From positions 1-38,061 of the forward strand of contig CAYOUV010000026.1 of NCBI GenBank assembly GCA_964407265.1: DNA of 38,061 nucleotides. The letters run 5' to 3'. A program made the translations under genes and the position numbers. The notes beneath the pieces are model-generated. The model saw only the letters and a list, made by a program, of their open reading frames with translations, was not told the DNA's origin and made no database searches. Positions within the stretch are counted from its first letter, which is position 1, and the number at the start of each line of letters is the position of its first letter. The DNA is from CAYOUV01 sp964407265. Lineage in GTDB: Bacteria; Chloroflexota; Anaerolineae; Anaerolineales; Villigracilaceae. Shown in pieces: positions 8,024 to 15,080 of this stretch.

Positions 8024-8193
8024 AAGCACACCCGGTGCAACTTTTTGAGGGTTAAATACATCTAATAAACTGTATCTTAGATTAATATTACGGAGTGCTG
8101 CGCATTTATTTGAACCAAATTCCTGAATCAAGCAGCCAATTCTACCAAGACAATTCAGGAAAATATTCCAGAAGCAACAGGAGCTGAATTTTA

Positions 8194-8595
8194 ATGGAAA
8201 TGATCATTGACTTCCCAGGCGGCGCGCGTGTGGACGCGCACTTTGGCCCGTACACCATCCCGACCGACCAACCTCCGATGGGCGGCGGCGAAGGCTCCGC
8301 GCCCACACCCTTTGCCGTGTTCCTGTCCTCCATCGGAACCTGCGCCGGGATTTACGTGCTGGGTTTCTGCCGCCAGCGCGGCCTTTCAACCGCTGGAATC
8401 CGCATCGTGCAGCGCGTGCACAATAACGCTGCCAACGGCATGGTTTCGAAAGTCGACCTGGAGATCCAGGTCCCGCCGGAATTCCCGGAGAAATATCGCT
8501 CATCGCTGATCCGCTCGGCGGAACTGTGCGCGGTCAAGAAACACCTCGAGCAGCCGCCGACCTTCGAAGTTACCACCAAAGAAGTCGTCGCCTGA
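8194..8595 (+). CDS. OsmC-like thiol peroxidase-fold protein
   Basis: 133-residue protein of the OsmC/Ohr fold, cytosolic enzymes that reduce organic hydroperoxides with a cysteine pair. The helix of the first domain carries FLSSIGTCAGIYVLGFC (Cys50, Cys59) and the second conserved cysteine is in SAELCAVKKHL (Cys112). Cys50 and Cys112 match the usual peroxidatic/resolving pair. The N-terminal beta sheet is short compared with OsmC proper, as in the YhfA-like branch. The start ATG at 8194 follows an AGGAG site at a slightly long spacing. A strong hairpin lies just after the stop. Peroxide protection is family knowledge; substrate not visible. Confidence 0.87.
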   Translation: MEMIIDFPGGARVDAHFGPYTIPTDQPPMGGGEGSAPTPFAVFLSSIGTCAGIYVLGFCRQRGLSTAGIRIVQRVHNNAANGMVSKVDLEIQVPPEFPEKYRSSLIRSAELCAVKKHLEQPPTFEVTTKEVVA

Positions 8596-8599
8596 GCTT

Positions 8600-8626
8600 T
8601 TGGGGCAGGAACCAATCCTGCCCCAA
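8600..8626. terminator. 11-bp hairpin after the OsmC-like gene
   Basis: TTGGGGCAGGA (8600-8610) and TCCTGCCCCAA (8616-8626) form a perfect stem with a 5-nt loop, 4 nt after the stop codon. There is no downstream T run. The stem ends 4 bp before the -10 box of the next gene, so it may both end the upstream message and overlap the -35 region of the next promoter. Confidence 0.55.
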
Positions 8627-8630
8627 TGTG

Positions 8631-8636
8631 TATAAT
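8631..8636 (+). promoter_or_regulatory. -10 box placed for a leaderless NYN-domain transcript
   Basis: TATAAT followed by exactly 6 nt and then the ATG at 8643. Transcription would begin at or next to the start codon, and no Shine-Dalgarno sequence is present. The -35 region is weak. Confidence 0.6.
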
Positions 8637-8642
8637 CCCGGT

Positions 8643-9125
8643 ATGCCTTACCTGATCGACGGCCATAACCTGATCCCCAAGCTGGGACTCAGCCTGCGTG
8701 CGCTGGATGACGAACTGGAATTGATCGGCGTCCTGCAGGAATTTTGTCGTTTGAATCGCAGACGAACGGAGGTCTATTTCGACGGTGCGCCGCCAGGCCA
8801 GGATGGAAGCCGTAAGCTGGGTTCGGTTGACGCTCATTTCGTCCGCCAGGGCATGACCGCCGACGAGGCCATCCGCAGGCGGTTGAAGAAATTGGGCCGG
8901 GCTGCCCGCAACTGGACGGTGGTCAGTTCAGACCATCAGGTCCAGGCCGAGGCGCAGGCGGTCCACGCACTGGTGCTTTCTTCGGAGGAATTCGCGCGGC
9001 AATTGAAACAAAATCCCGGCGGTCGATCTGATGATTTCAAAGCTGACCGCGAGCTCCGCCCCGAAGAAGTGGATGAGTGGCTCAAGGTTTTCAAGGGTGG
9101 CGATCGTGATCCGGGGCACGATTAG
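8643..9125 (+). CDS. NYN (YacP-like, PIN-fold) ribonuclease-like protein
   Basis: 160-residue protein with the NYN fold, a metal-dependent RNase fold related to PIN domains. Acidic residues sit where expected: Asp6 in YLIDGHNLI, Asp in EVYFDGAPPG near residue 45, and Asp in VVSSDHQVQAEA near residue 100. The region GMTADEAIRRRLKK is typical of YacP-like members. The C-terminus is charged (RPEEVDEWLKVFKGG). The start at 8643 was chosen because the conserved fold begins there and a TATAAT box ends 6 nt before it; longer in-frame starts run back into the OsmC-like gene and the hairpin. Likely role is RNA processing or decay in the cytosol (family inference). The next gene is 231 nt downstream. 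Confidence 0.85.
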   Translation: MPYLIDGHNLIPKLGLSLRALDDELELIGVLQEFCRLNRRRTEVYFDGAPPGQDGSRKLGSVDAHFVRQGMTADEAIRRRLKKLGRAARNWTVVSSDHQVQAEAQAVHALVLSSEEFARQLKQNPGGRSDDFKADRELRPEEVDEWLKVFKGGDRDPGHD

Positions 9126-9182
9126 TACTAAAGTAGTGGGTGATTCTTATGGATTTTTAATGTTATTAGGACAATTTGGGTG

Positions 9183-9334
9183 TATATTATAGCCAACGAC
9201 ACCTGCCCTCCCTTTTATTGGTATCTAGGTGTCAACCACCGATAAACTGGTGAGCATGCCCCCCCCATGCTGATCAACGGTGGTGTCCCTCCCCCCTCAG
9301 ACCGCCAGGTACGTCATAGACGTATCTGGCGGTC
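9183..9334 (+). other. Highly structured intergenic region, possible RNA
   Basis: Several nested inverted repeats fill this gap. GACACCT (9198-9204) pairs with AGGTGTC (9227-9233). ACCACCG (9235-9241) pairs with CGGTGGT (9278-9284) and encloses AGCATG (9253-9258), seven C's, and CATGCT (9266-9271). The last hairpin is listed separately at 9300-9334. A TATATTAT stretch at 9183-9190 could be a -10 box for a short transcript. There is no open frame of note. It may be a small RNA, a leader or a repeat element; sequence alone does not decide. Confidence 0.4.
9300..9334. repeat. 15-bp inverted repeat upstream of the deacetylase-like gene
   Basis: GACCGCCAGGTACGT (9300-9314) and ACGTATCTGGCGGTC (9320-9334) pair with one G-T position and a 5-nt loop. 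The right arm ends 10 bp before the TATAAT of the next gene, so it covers the -35 region. It could be a terminator of an upstream transcript or an operator. Confidence 0.6.
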
Positions 9335-9344
9335 GACTTAATTG

Positions 9345-9350
9345 TATAAT
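9345..9350 (+). promoter_or_regulatory. -10 box placed for a leaderless deacetylase-like transcript
   Basis: TATAAT followed by exactly 6 nt and the GTG start at 9357, the same geometry as the NYN gene. No Shine-Dalgarno sequence is present. Confidence 0.6.
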
Positions 9351-9356
9351 CAGGCT

Positions 9357-10376
9357 GTGAGCAGCGTCTATTCCCTGGTTCCTTCTCCCCAGCACGTCTA
9401 TCCTGACCACCCGGAAAACCCTGCACGACTGAGCCAACTGGCACCGGTCCTTCAGGCTTTCCCGCTGGAAAAAATCGAGGCCGTCCCCGCCAAGCCCGAA
9501 GAGGTCAGCCGGGTGCACACGCCCGAATTGATTCTGGGGCTGGAAGATGCCTGCCGGCAGGGACCGGGTATTATCGATTACGCCCCGACTTACGTCACAC
9601 AAAATTCCTTCGAAGATGCCTTACTGGCTGCAGGTGGCACGCTGGCCTGCACGCGCGCCGTGCTGCGCGGTGAGGCGGACAGCGCCTTCGCCATCGTACG
9701 CCCGCCTGGACATCACGCCGAGCCAACCCGCCCGATGGGCTTCTGCCTGTTCAACAACGTGGCCATCGCTGCGCAGGAAGCCCTGGCACTGGGAGTGGAG
9801 CGGGTGGCCGTGATCGATTTCGACGTACACCACGGCAACGGCACCCAGGCCGCCTTCCTGGACGACCCGCGCGCGGCGTACCTCTCCACCCACCAGGAGG
9901 GCATCTATCCCGGCACAGGGCGCCTGGCGGACGCAGATGAGGAGGGCAAACGTGGGCGGATCGTCAACCTGCCGCTGCCGGCCCGCACCGGCGATACCGG
10001 CTTTGCCCAGATCGCCGAGCAGGTCATCGCACCCTTCGTGCGCGGATTCCAACCGGGGTTGCTGCTGGTCTCGGCCGGTTATGACGCTCACTGGCGTGAC
10101 CCGCTGGCCAGTCTGGGCTTATCGGCTGCGGGCTATTTCATACTGGCGCAAAGACTGGTTGAACTGGCCGGAGAAGTCTGCGGCGGCAAACTCGTCTTCG
10201 TGCTGGAAGGCGGATACGACCCGCACAACGTGGCGGACGGCATCCGCGCTGCGCTGGCCGCCATGCTTGGGGAGTCCGCGCCCGCCGTGGAAGAGGTTTC
10301 ACCTTACGCCGAACCGGACCTCGGGGCGCGTCTGGCACAGGTCCGCCGCTGGCATGGCTGGGAACATGGCAGATGA
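9357..10376 (+). CDS. Histone deacetylase-like zinc amidohydrolase
   Basis: 339-residue member of the arginase/deacetylase fold (HDAC, acetoin-utilisation AcuC, acetylpolyamine amidohydrolase), a zinc enzyme that removes acetyl groups from lysine or polyamines. Catalytic features are intact: PPGHHAEP (tandem His, near residue 118), DFDVHHGNGTQ (zinc ligands Asp and His, near residue 154) and SAGYDAHWRDPLA (third zinc ligand Asp, near residue 242), then FVLEGGYD. Length is normal for single-domain bacterial members. The GTG at 9357 is favoured because a TATAAT lies 6 nt upstream; a TTG at 9342 would overlap that box. Substrate cannot be told from the sequence. Dodecin lies downstream but is separated by about 90 nt with its own ribosome site. 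Confidence 0.92.
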   Translation: MSSVYSLVPSPQHVYPDHPENPARLSQLAPVLQAFPLEKIEAVPAKPEEVSRVHTPELILGLEDACRQGPGIIDYAPTYVTQNSFEDALLAAGGTLACTRAVLRGEADSAFAIVRPPGHHAEPTRPMGFCLFNNVAIAAQEALALGVERVAVIDFDVHHGNGTQAAFLDDPRAAYLSTHQEGIYPGTGRLADADEEGKRGRIVNLPLPARTGDTGFAQIAEQVIAPFVRGFQPGLLLVSAGYDAHWRDPLASLGLSAAGYFILAQRLVELAGEVCGGKLVFVLEGGYDPHNVADGIRAALAAMLGESAPAVEEVSPYAEPDLGARLAQVRRWHGWEHGR

Positions 10377-10469
10377 TGGTTGAGTTTTTAGGGTCCGGTT
10401 GATGGCTAACAGGACCAAATTCATGTACAATGAAATTAGTCCTGTTCCAGATAGAGAAGGAGGTTTCTT

Positions 10470-10676
10470 ATGTCAGTCGCCCGAGTCACCGAGATCAAAG
10501 CCACTTCCACCAAGAGCTTCGACGATGCCCTCAAGCAAGGCGTCCAGCGTGCCACCCAGACCTTGAAGAACGTCAAATCCGCCTGGATCGAGAATCAGGA
10601 TGTGATCATCGATGAGAACGGTCAGATTACTGAGTACCGTGTGCAATTAAAGATCACCTTCATTCTCGAAGATTAG
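10470..10676 (+). CDS. Dodecin, flavin-storage protein
   Basis: 68-residue protein matching dodecin, which forms a hollow 12-subunit shell that binds and protects riboflavin, FMN or related flavins. Visible signatures are the N-terminal strand VARVTEIKATSTKSFDDAL, quoted as VTEIKATSTKSFDDAL, the helix QRATQTLKNVKSAWIENQ with the flavin-stacking Trp39, and the closing strand EYRVQLKITFILED. The full family length is present. The ATG has one of the best ribosome sites in the window (AAGGAGG, 7-8 nt upstream). A TACAAT at 10426-10431 may be its -10 box. A hairpin about 50 nt after the stop probably ends the transcript. Confidence 0.92.
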   Translation: MSVARVTEIKATSTKSFDDALKQGVQRATQTLKNVKSAWIENQDVIIDENGQITEYRVQLKITFILED

Positions 10677-10724
10677 CCAGCTTGCAAATTCAGTCAAAAA
10701 GTCGAGCGCTCGGATCAAAAACCG

Positions 10725-10758
10725 ACAACATCCCCAACTTATGAATGGGGGATGTTGT
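10725..10758 (+). terminator. Hairpin after dodecin
   Basis: ACAACATCCCC (10725-10735) and GGGGATGTTGT (10748-10758) form a perfect 11-bp stem with a 12-nt loop. A true T run is missing. Its position, 48 nt after dodecin and before a gene with its own ribosome site, fits a transcript end. Confidence 0.5.
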
Positions 10759-10831
10759 GTGTTATGGTCCTTGATACCGCCAGCAACGCTCACCAATCAT
10801 CGCCGAAATAAGCAATTCCCCGGAGGGACAA

Positions 10832-11893
10832 GTGCCTCTAATAACATGGTCAAAGAGACTCTTTCAAGATCGGATAGATTTCGAAGATTCTCTTACCCGC
10901 CAAGAGGTGCAGGTCTTGATTGCAGACGAGGACTTGAAGGTGCTTCAATGCTCTCGTCCGGTCGGGTTGAAAACCTGGGAACTTTTAAATGACACATTCT
11001 TCGCAAAACGCCCGGAAGTCGAGCTAAGAGTTTACGGGTTTTATTCATCCGTCTGCGATCTGGCATTCACGTCTTTGATGACGAACGTCCATCATTTCTC
11101 CGCAGATTGTTTGATGGATGCAATCGGGGTCGAGCACCTGGGGTCCATGGAAAACTTAGAATCCCTCGGCGTTGGGATTTACCATCTCGAAAGTTTTGAC
11201 TTTTTATCATCGCTTACGCCACGCTTGAAGAAACTGTTTCTCGGCCGCACCAAATCCAAGCGCCCTGACTTGTCACCCTTGAGCCGTTTTTGGTCCTTGG
11301 AAAAGATCTATCTCGAAGGCCAGCAGAGAAACATAGAAATATTGTCACAACTCGGGACTTTAAATTGTGTCGTACTGCGCTCAATCAGCACCTCTGATAT
11401 CGGTTATTTGAGACCACTCGAACGGATGTGGTCCCTGGACATTAAACTGGGTGGCATCAAGGATTTGAGCGCTATCGACGGAATGGGGAACATCAAATAC
11501 TTGGAGCTCTGGCAGATAAAAGGATTATCAAACATCGAGGTTGTTTCCAACCTGACGGGGTTACAGTATTTGTTTCTACAATCTCTGCGGCAGGTCACAC
11601 AATTGCCTTCTCTCAATTATCTCGAAAAGCTGAGACGAATACATTTAGATAACATGAAGGGATTAATAGATATCAGCAGCCTCGAATTTGCACCTGCCCT
11701 TGAGGAATTCGTTCATTGGGGCGCGCGAAACATGCAACCCGAAGACTACCATCCACTATTGCGAAATCCGAGTTTAAAACGTGCGTTTGTTGGGTTTGGT
11801 AGTGAGCGGAAGAACCGCAGGTTCGAAGAATTGCTGCAGGAGCACAAGCTTGAGACGTGGAAGGTACGAAAGAAATTTGAATTCAGCTTATAA
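10832..11893 (+). CDS. Leucine-rich-repeat-like protein of unknown function
   Basis: 353-residue soluble protein without signal peptide or membrane helix. From about residue 100 to 310 it shows irregular leucine-rich units such as LGSMENLESLGVGIYHLESF, quoted as MENLESLGVGI, then LTPRLKKLFLGRT, FWSLEKIYLEG, MGNIKYLELWQIKGLSNIEV, quoted as NIKYLELWQIKGL, LTGLQYLFLQSL and LEKLRRIHLDNMKGLIDIS. These give a curved solenoid likely to bind protein. The N-terminal 90 residues match nothing I recognise. The start is GTG at 10832, with GGAGG at 10822-10826. Base composition is visibly more AT-rich and codon use less GC-biased than in the flanking genes, suggesting recent gain. A weak stem-loop (TGAAGAT/ATCTTCA, 11910-11929) follows. 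No partner gene is evident. Confidence 0.75.
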   Translation: MPLITWSKRLFQDRIDFEDSLTRQEVQVLIADEDLKVLQCSRPVGLKTWELLNDTFFAKRPEVELRVYGFYSSVCDLAFTSLMTNVHHFSADCLMDAIGVEHLGSMENLESLGVGIYHLESFDFLSSLTPRLKKLFLGRTKSKRPDLSPLSRFWSLEKIYLEGQQRNIEILSQLGTLNCVVLRSISTSDIGYLRPLERMWSLDIKLGGIKDLSAIDGMGNIKYLELWQIKGLSNIEVVSNLTGLQYLFLQSLRQVTQLPSLNYLEKLRRIHLDNMKGLIDISSLEFAPALEEFVHWGARNMQPEDYHPLLRNPSLKRAFVGFGSERKNRRFEELLQEHKLETWKVRKKFEFSL

Positions 11894-11957
11894 AACTTGC
11901 ACTTCTTATTGAAGATATGCCAATCTTCAGCCATAAGCAAATCGAGGTGAATAACCG

Positions 11958-12038
11958 ATGCACACTTTCATCATCACTCCAGGCAGTCGCGGGGACGTCC
12001 AGCCCTACCTGGCTCTAAACCAAAAAACGTCTGCCTGA
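11958..12038 (+). pseudogene. N-terminal stub of a UGT-type (GT1) glycosyltransferase
   Basis: An ATG with GAGG upstream opens a frame that encodes GSRGDVQPYLAL within its first 20 codons, the hallmark N-terminus of GT1 sterol/macrolide-type glycosyltransferases. It then runs into an unrelated six codons and stops at 12036-12038. The remaining 380 or so residues of such an enzyme are absent, and the next gene starts 1 nt after this stop. This looks like an internal deletion that joined the start of a glycosyltransferase gene to the toroid-protein gene. The stub's start and ribosome site may now drive translation into that gene by coupling. Confidence 0.75.
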
Positions 12039-12039
12039 A

Positions 12040-13017
12040 ATGACGATGCCCACCACCGAGGTATTGATCTCCTGGCTGATGGAAGGCGACCCGGCCATCC
12101 GCTGGCAAACGCTGCGCGACCTGCAGGGCGCACCCGCCGAACGCTGGCAGGCCGAGCGGCGGCGCACCCTGACCGAGGGTTGGGGGGCGCAGCTCCTGGC
12201 GCTGCAGGCGCCCGACGGCAGCTGGGGCGGCGGCATCTATTCCCCCAAGTGGGTCTCGACCACCTACACCCTGCTGACGCTACGCGAGATCGGCATCCCG
12301 CCCGATCATCCGCCTGCCCAAAGGGCGGCCGGATTGGTGCTCGACCGGCAGCTGGGTCCCATGTGCGACCAGGCTTTCCTGCGCAATCTGGCGGCCTGCG
12401 ACCGCTGCATCGTGGGCATGGACCTGTCGCTGGCAGCCTACTTCGGCATCCGCGATGACCGTCTCGAGGCGCTGGTAGAAAACCTGCTCGCCGAGCGAAT
12501 GCCGGACGGGGCCTGGAATTGCCGCCGCCAGCGTTCACCGAAGCCGCACCACAGTTCCTTCCACACCACCTTCAACGTGCTCGAGGGTTTGCGTACCTGG
12601 CTGGAAGTCACGCCGGGACACGCGCTGCGAAAAGAAGTTTTAGCCGCCGAAATGCGCGCCCTGGAGTGGGCGCTCGAACACCGCCTGTATAAATCCGACA
12701 AGACCGGGACGATCATCAATCACAAGTTCACATTGCTGTCCTATCCCCATCGCTGGCACTACAACATTCTGCGCGGCCTGGCTTATTTCGCCCGGGCGGA
12801 TGCGCCCCGCGATCCGCGCTTGCAGGATGCGATCCAGGTCTTGCTGGATCGCCGCCGGGGCGAGGGCACCTGGCCGGTTCAGCACAAATACGCGGGCAGA
12901 ATTTTCTTCGATATGGAACGGACCGGCGGACCCAGCCGCTGGAATACCCTGCGGGCGCTGCGGGTCGTGAAGTGGTGGGAAAACCGTGAGCAGGCCGCAC
13001 TGCCCGAATCGCAGTGA
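12040..13017 (+). CDS. Alpha/alpha-toroid (terpene-cyclase/prenyltransferase-like) protein
   Basis: 325-residue protein with repeated helix pairs and QW-like elements of the squalene-cyclase/prenyltransferase toroid fold: LQAPDGSWGGGIYSPKW (near residue 62), RMPDGAWNC (near 150) and RRGEGTWPVQHKY (near 275). The Asp-rich DxDD acid motif of true squalene-hopene cyclases is not seen, and the length is only about half of a full cyclase, so it is probably not a hopene synthase. Homologous proteins of this length are usually left as hypothetical. CDRCIVGMDLSLAAYFGI and the HKF/HRWHYN segment are candidate functional residues. The ATG at 12040 is 1 nt after a glycosyltransferase stub and lacks its own strong ribosome site. 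Function unknown. Confidence 0.75.
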   Translation: MTMPTTEVLISWLMEGDPAIRWQTLRDLQGAPAERWQAERRRTLTEGWGAQLLALQAPDGSWGGGIYSPKWVSTTYTLLTLREIGIPPDHPPAQRAAGLVLDRQLGPMCDQAFLRNLAACDRCIVGMDLSLAAYFGIRDDRLEALVENLLAERMPDGAWNCRRQRSPKPHHSSFHTTFNVLEGLRTWLEVTPGHALRKEVLAAEMRALEWALEHRLYKSDKTGTIINHKFTLLSYPHRWHYNILRGLAYFARADAPRDPRLQDAIQVLLDRRRGEGTWPVQHKYAGRIFFDMERTGGPSRWNTLRALRVVKWWENREQAALPESQ

Positions 13018-13161
13018 GAGGCATCAATCTATTAAAAGGCCCGCTGCCACACTGGCGATCCGCACCAACGGCCTGGGTCATGATGATGGACAGAGCAGGC
13101 AGGGACCGGCCCTGGTCTGCGTCCAAAGCGCCCTCCCGGACTCCGTTGGGTTAAAGCGTAA

Positions 13162-13183
13162 AATTCCCATCCGGGCGGGAATT
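13162..13183. repeat. Short inverted repeat in the convergent gap
   Basis: AATTCCC (13162-13168) and GGGAATT (13177-13183) with an 8-nt loop. Weak stem; it may contribute to ending transcription of the toroid-protein gene. No gene is seen in the gap 13018-13300. Confidence 0.3.
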
Positions 13184-13218
13184 CAACAAGCTTACAAAAC
13201 CATCTGTGCGAGATCAAG

Positions 13219-13265
13219 AACAGGCCGTTCGCGAGGAGATCGATCCCCGTAGCGAACGGCCTGTT
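13219..13265. terminator. Bidirectional terminator-like hairpin between convergent genes
   Basis: AACAGGCCGTTCGC (13219-13232) pairs perfectly with GCGAACGGCCTGTT (13252-13265): a 14-bp stem with a 19-nt loop, followed by a T-rich TGGTTGGTT. It sits between two genes that face each other and can end both transcripts. Confidence 0.65.
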
Positions 13266-13300
13266 TGGTTGGTTGATAAAGCGCTGCGAAAGCTGAGCTA

Positions 13301-14893
13301 TTAACCGCCCAGCATGCCGATGATCTGGTCGGCAGCGTCGATCAGGGCCTGGCCTTCTGGTTGTGTAAGTCGGCCGGATCTGATCAAAGCCTGAACCTGA
13401 TGGATGAAACTGCGGAGTTGGTTGATCGCAGCCTTTGTATTTCCGTGGTTCATGCTCCTGATGGATGCATTCAATTTAGCCGTCAGGGCTCTGCCCAATC
13501 CTGATGACAGATTACCCGTATCGACCAGATTCTGCACCTGCTGGGCCAGGTTGGCGGTCGCAGCTTGAGGAGTAAGGAATTGGTCGCGTACGAAGATATC
13601 CGCCTGCCCGTTCGTATCAGCGCTCACCAGGTTGGAGGCGTCGGATTGAAAAGCGACAAAGCGCCCATCGGCACTGACCGCTGGAACGTAGCTGCCAGAA
13701 TTTCCTATTATGCCGCTGCTGTCGAGGCTGGCGAGTTCGGTCGTCCCGCTCTGGCGGTCGCGGACGAAAATGTCATAGGTACCATTCGTATCGCCACTCA
13801 CCAGGTTGGAGGCTTTGGACTGAAAAGCCACGAAACGCCCATTGGCGCTGATCGCCGCGGAGAAACTCTCGTCATTTGCCTCCACGCCGCTGCTGTCGAG
13901 GCTGACCCGCTCGGTCGCTCCGCTCTGGAGATTGTGCACGAAGATGTCGTAGGTGCCATTCGTGTCGCCACTCACCAGGTTGGAAGCAAAGGACTGAAAC
14001 GCTACAAAGCGTCCATCGGTGCTGATCGCCGGGAAGAAACTGCCGTCGTTCCCCTGTGCGCCGCTGCTGTCGACGCTGACGATCTCAGTCGTCCCGCTCT
14101 GGCGGTCGTGCACGTAGATATTCGAGTTGGCAATCGTACCGCCACTTACCAGATTGGAGGCATAGGAAGCAAACGCTACAAAGCGACCGTCAGCGCTGAT
14201 CGATGGGGACAAGCTGCCGTCATTCCCCCCCACGCCGCTGCTGTCGAGGCTGACCCGCTCGGTCGTCCCGGTCTGGCGGTCGTGCACAAAGATGTCCCAA
14301 GCATTGTTCGTATCGCCGGGCGACAGGTTGGAGGCGTAGGATTGAAAGGCCACGTAGCGCCCGTCAGCGCTGATGGCAGGAAATGAACTGTCGTTATTCG
14401 CCTGCGCACCGCTGCTGTCGAGGCTGACGCGTTCGGTCGTTCCGGTCTGGCGGTCGCGCACGAAGATATCGGCATGTGCATTGGTATCACCGGGGACCAG
14501 ATTAGAGGCATAGGATTGAAAAGCCACATAGCGCCCGTCAGCGCTGATAGCCGGCAGGTAACTCTCGGCATTCCCCTCTACACCGTTGCTGTCGAGGCTG
14601 ACGCGTTCGGTCGTTCCGGTCTGGCGGTCGCGCACGAAGATATCCCAGGTGTTATTCGTGTCACCCGTCACCAGATTGGAGGCCTCGGACTCGAAAGCCA
14701 CATAGCGCCCGTCGGCACTAATGGCCGGGAACTGGCTTTTACCGTTACTCTGCATTCCGCTGCTGTCGAGGCTGACCCGTTCGGTTGCACCACCCAGGGC
14801 GGAAGCGCTGGTGGCCAGCGCTGCGATCAAAATTAATATCAATCCCCAATATGTTTTTTTGTTACCCAATATTTTGTGACCCTTTATGTTCAT
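13301..14893 (-). CDS. Secreted seven-repeat beta-propeller protein with FIMAH-type C-terminal domain
   Basis: 530-residue exported protein. A basic N-terminus and hydrophobic helix (YWGLILILIAALATSASA) form the signal peptide. Residues 35-440 are seven tandem copies of exactly 58 residues, each following the pattern TERVSLDSSG...PAISADGRYVAF...ASNLV.GDTN...DIFVRDRQ. These are PD40/TolB-like blades, so the whole is a seven-bladed propeller. After a short linker, about residues 447-530 are helical (LTAKLNASIRSMNHGN, AINQLRSFIHQVQALI, EGQALIDAADQIIGML) and match the FIMAH domain found at the C-terminus of surface proteins. Start at 14893 is supported by AGGAGG 5 nt upstream; longer frames are spurious. 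No catalytic residues are visible. Likely binds a partner or glycan at the cell surface. Confidence 0.88.
   Translation of the reverse strand: MNIKGHKILGNKKTYWGLILILIAALATSASALGGATERVSLDSSGMQSNGKSQFPAISADGRYVAFESEASNLVTGDTNNTWDIFVRDRQTGTTERVSLDSNGVEGNAESYLPAISADGRYVAFQSYASNLVPGDTNAHADIFVRDRQTGTTERVSLDSSGAQANNDSSFPAISADGRYVAFQSYASNLSPGDTNNAWDIFVHDRQTGTTERVSLDSSGVGGNDGSLSPSISADGRFVAFASYASNLVSGGTIANSNIYVHDRQSGTTEIVSVDSSGAQGNDGSFFPAISTDGRFVAFQSFASNLVSGDTNGTYDIFVHNLQSGATERVSLDSSGVEANDESFSAAISANGRFVAFQSKASNLVSGDTNGTYDIFVRDRQSGTTELASLDSSGIIGNSGSYVPAVSADGRFVAFQSDASNLVSADTNGQADIFVRDQFLTPQAATANLAQQVQNLVDTGNLSSGLGRALTAKLNASIRSMNHGNTKAAINQLRSFIHQVQALIRSGRLTQPEGQALIDAADQIIGMLGG
13574..14791 (-). repeat. 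Seven 174-bp in-frame tandem repeats
   Basis: The coding sequence for the propeller contains seven consecutive units of 174 bp (58 codons) with no length variation between units. Units 2 and 3 are the most alike at DNA level. Perfect register favours growth by unequal recombination, and the array could expand or shrink. Confidence 0.85.
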
Positions 14894-15080
14894 ATGAACC
14901 TCCTGATGCGCGTGAAGAAGGCGGATGTATGAATTTGGGCCAGGATTCAAACATGAAGATATTTCTCTTGACAAATAAACCTGACATTACCCACCTGGTT
15001 TATCCGAAAAAATTATAACATGTTTTGCGGGTCAATCCTGCTGTTAAGGTTATCTGATACAAATGGGGGATTATCGACTC

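Noticed and set aside
13565..14386. 273-codon open frame on the plus strand with repeats
   Set aside because: It is the antisense shadow of the 174-bp tandem repeats in the propeller gene; the repeats keep the frame open.
13574..14791. CRISPR-like or satellite array
   Set aside because: The repeats are contiguous, in frame and encode propeller blades; there are no spacers.
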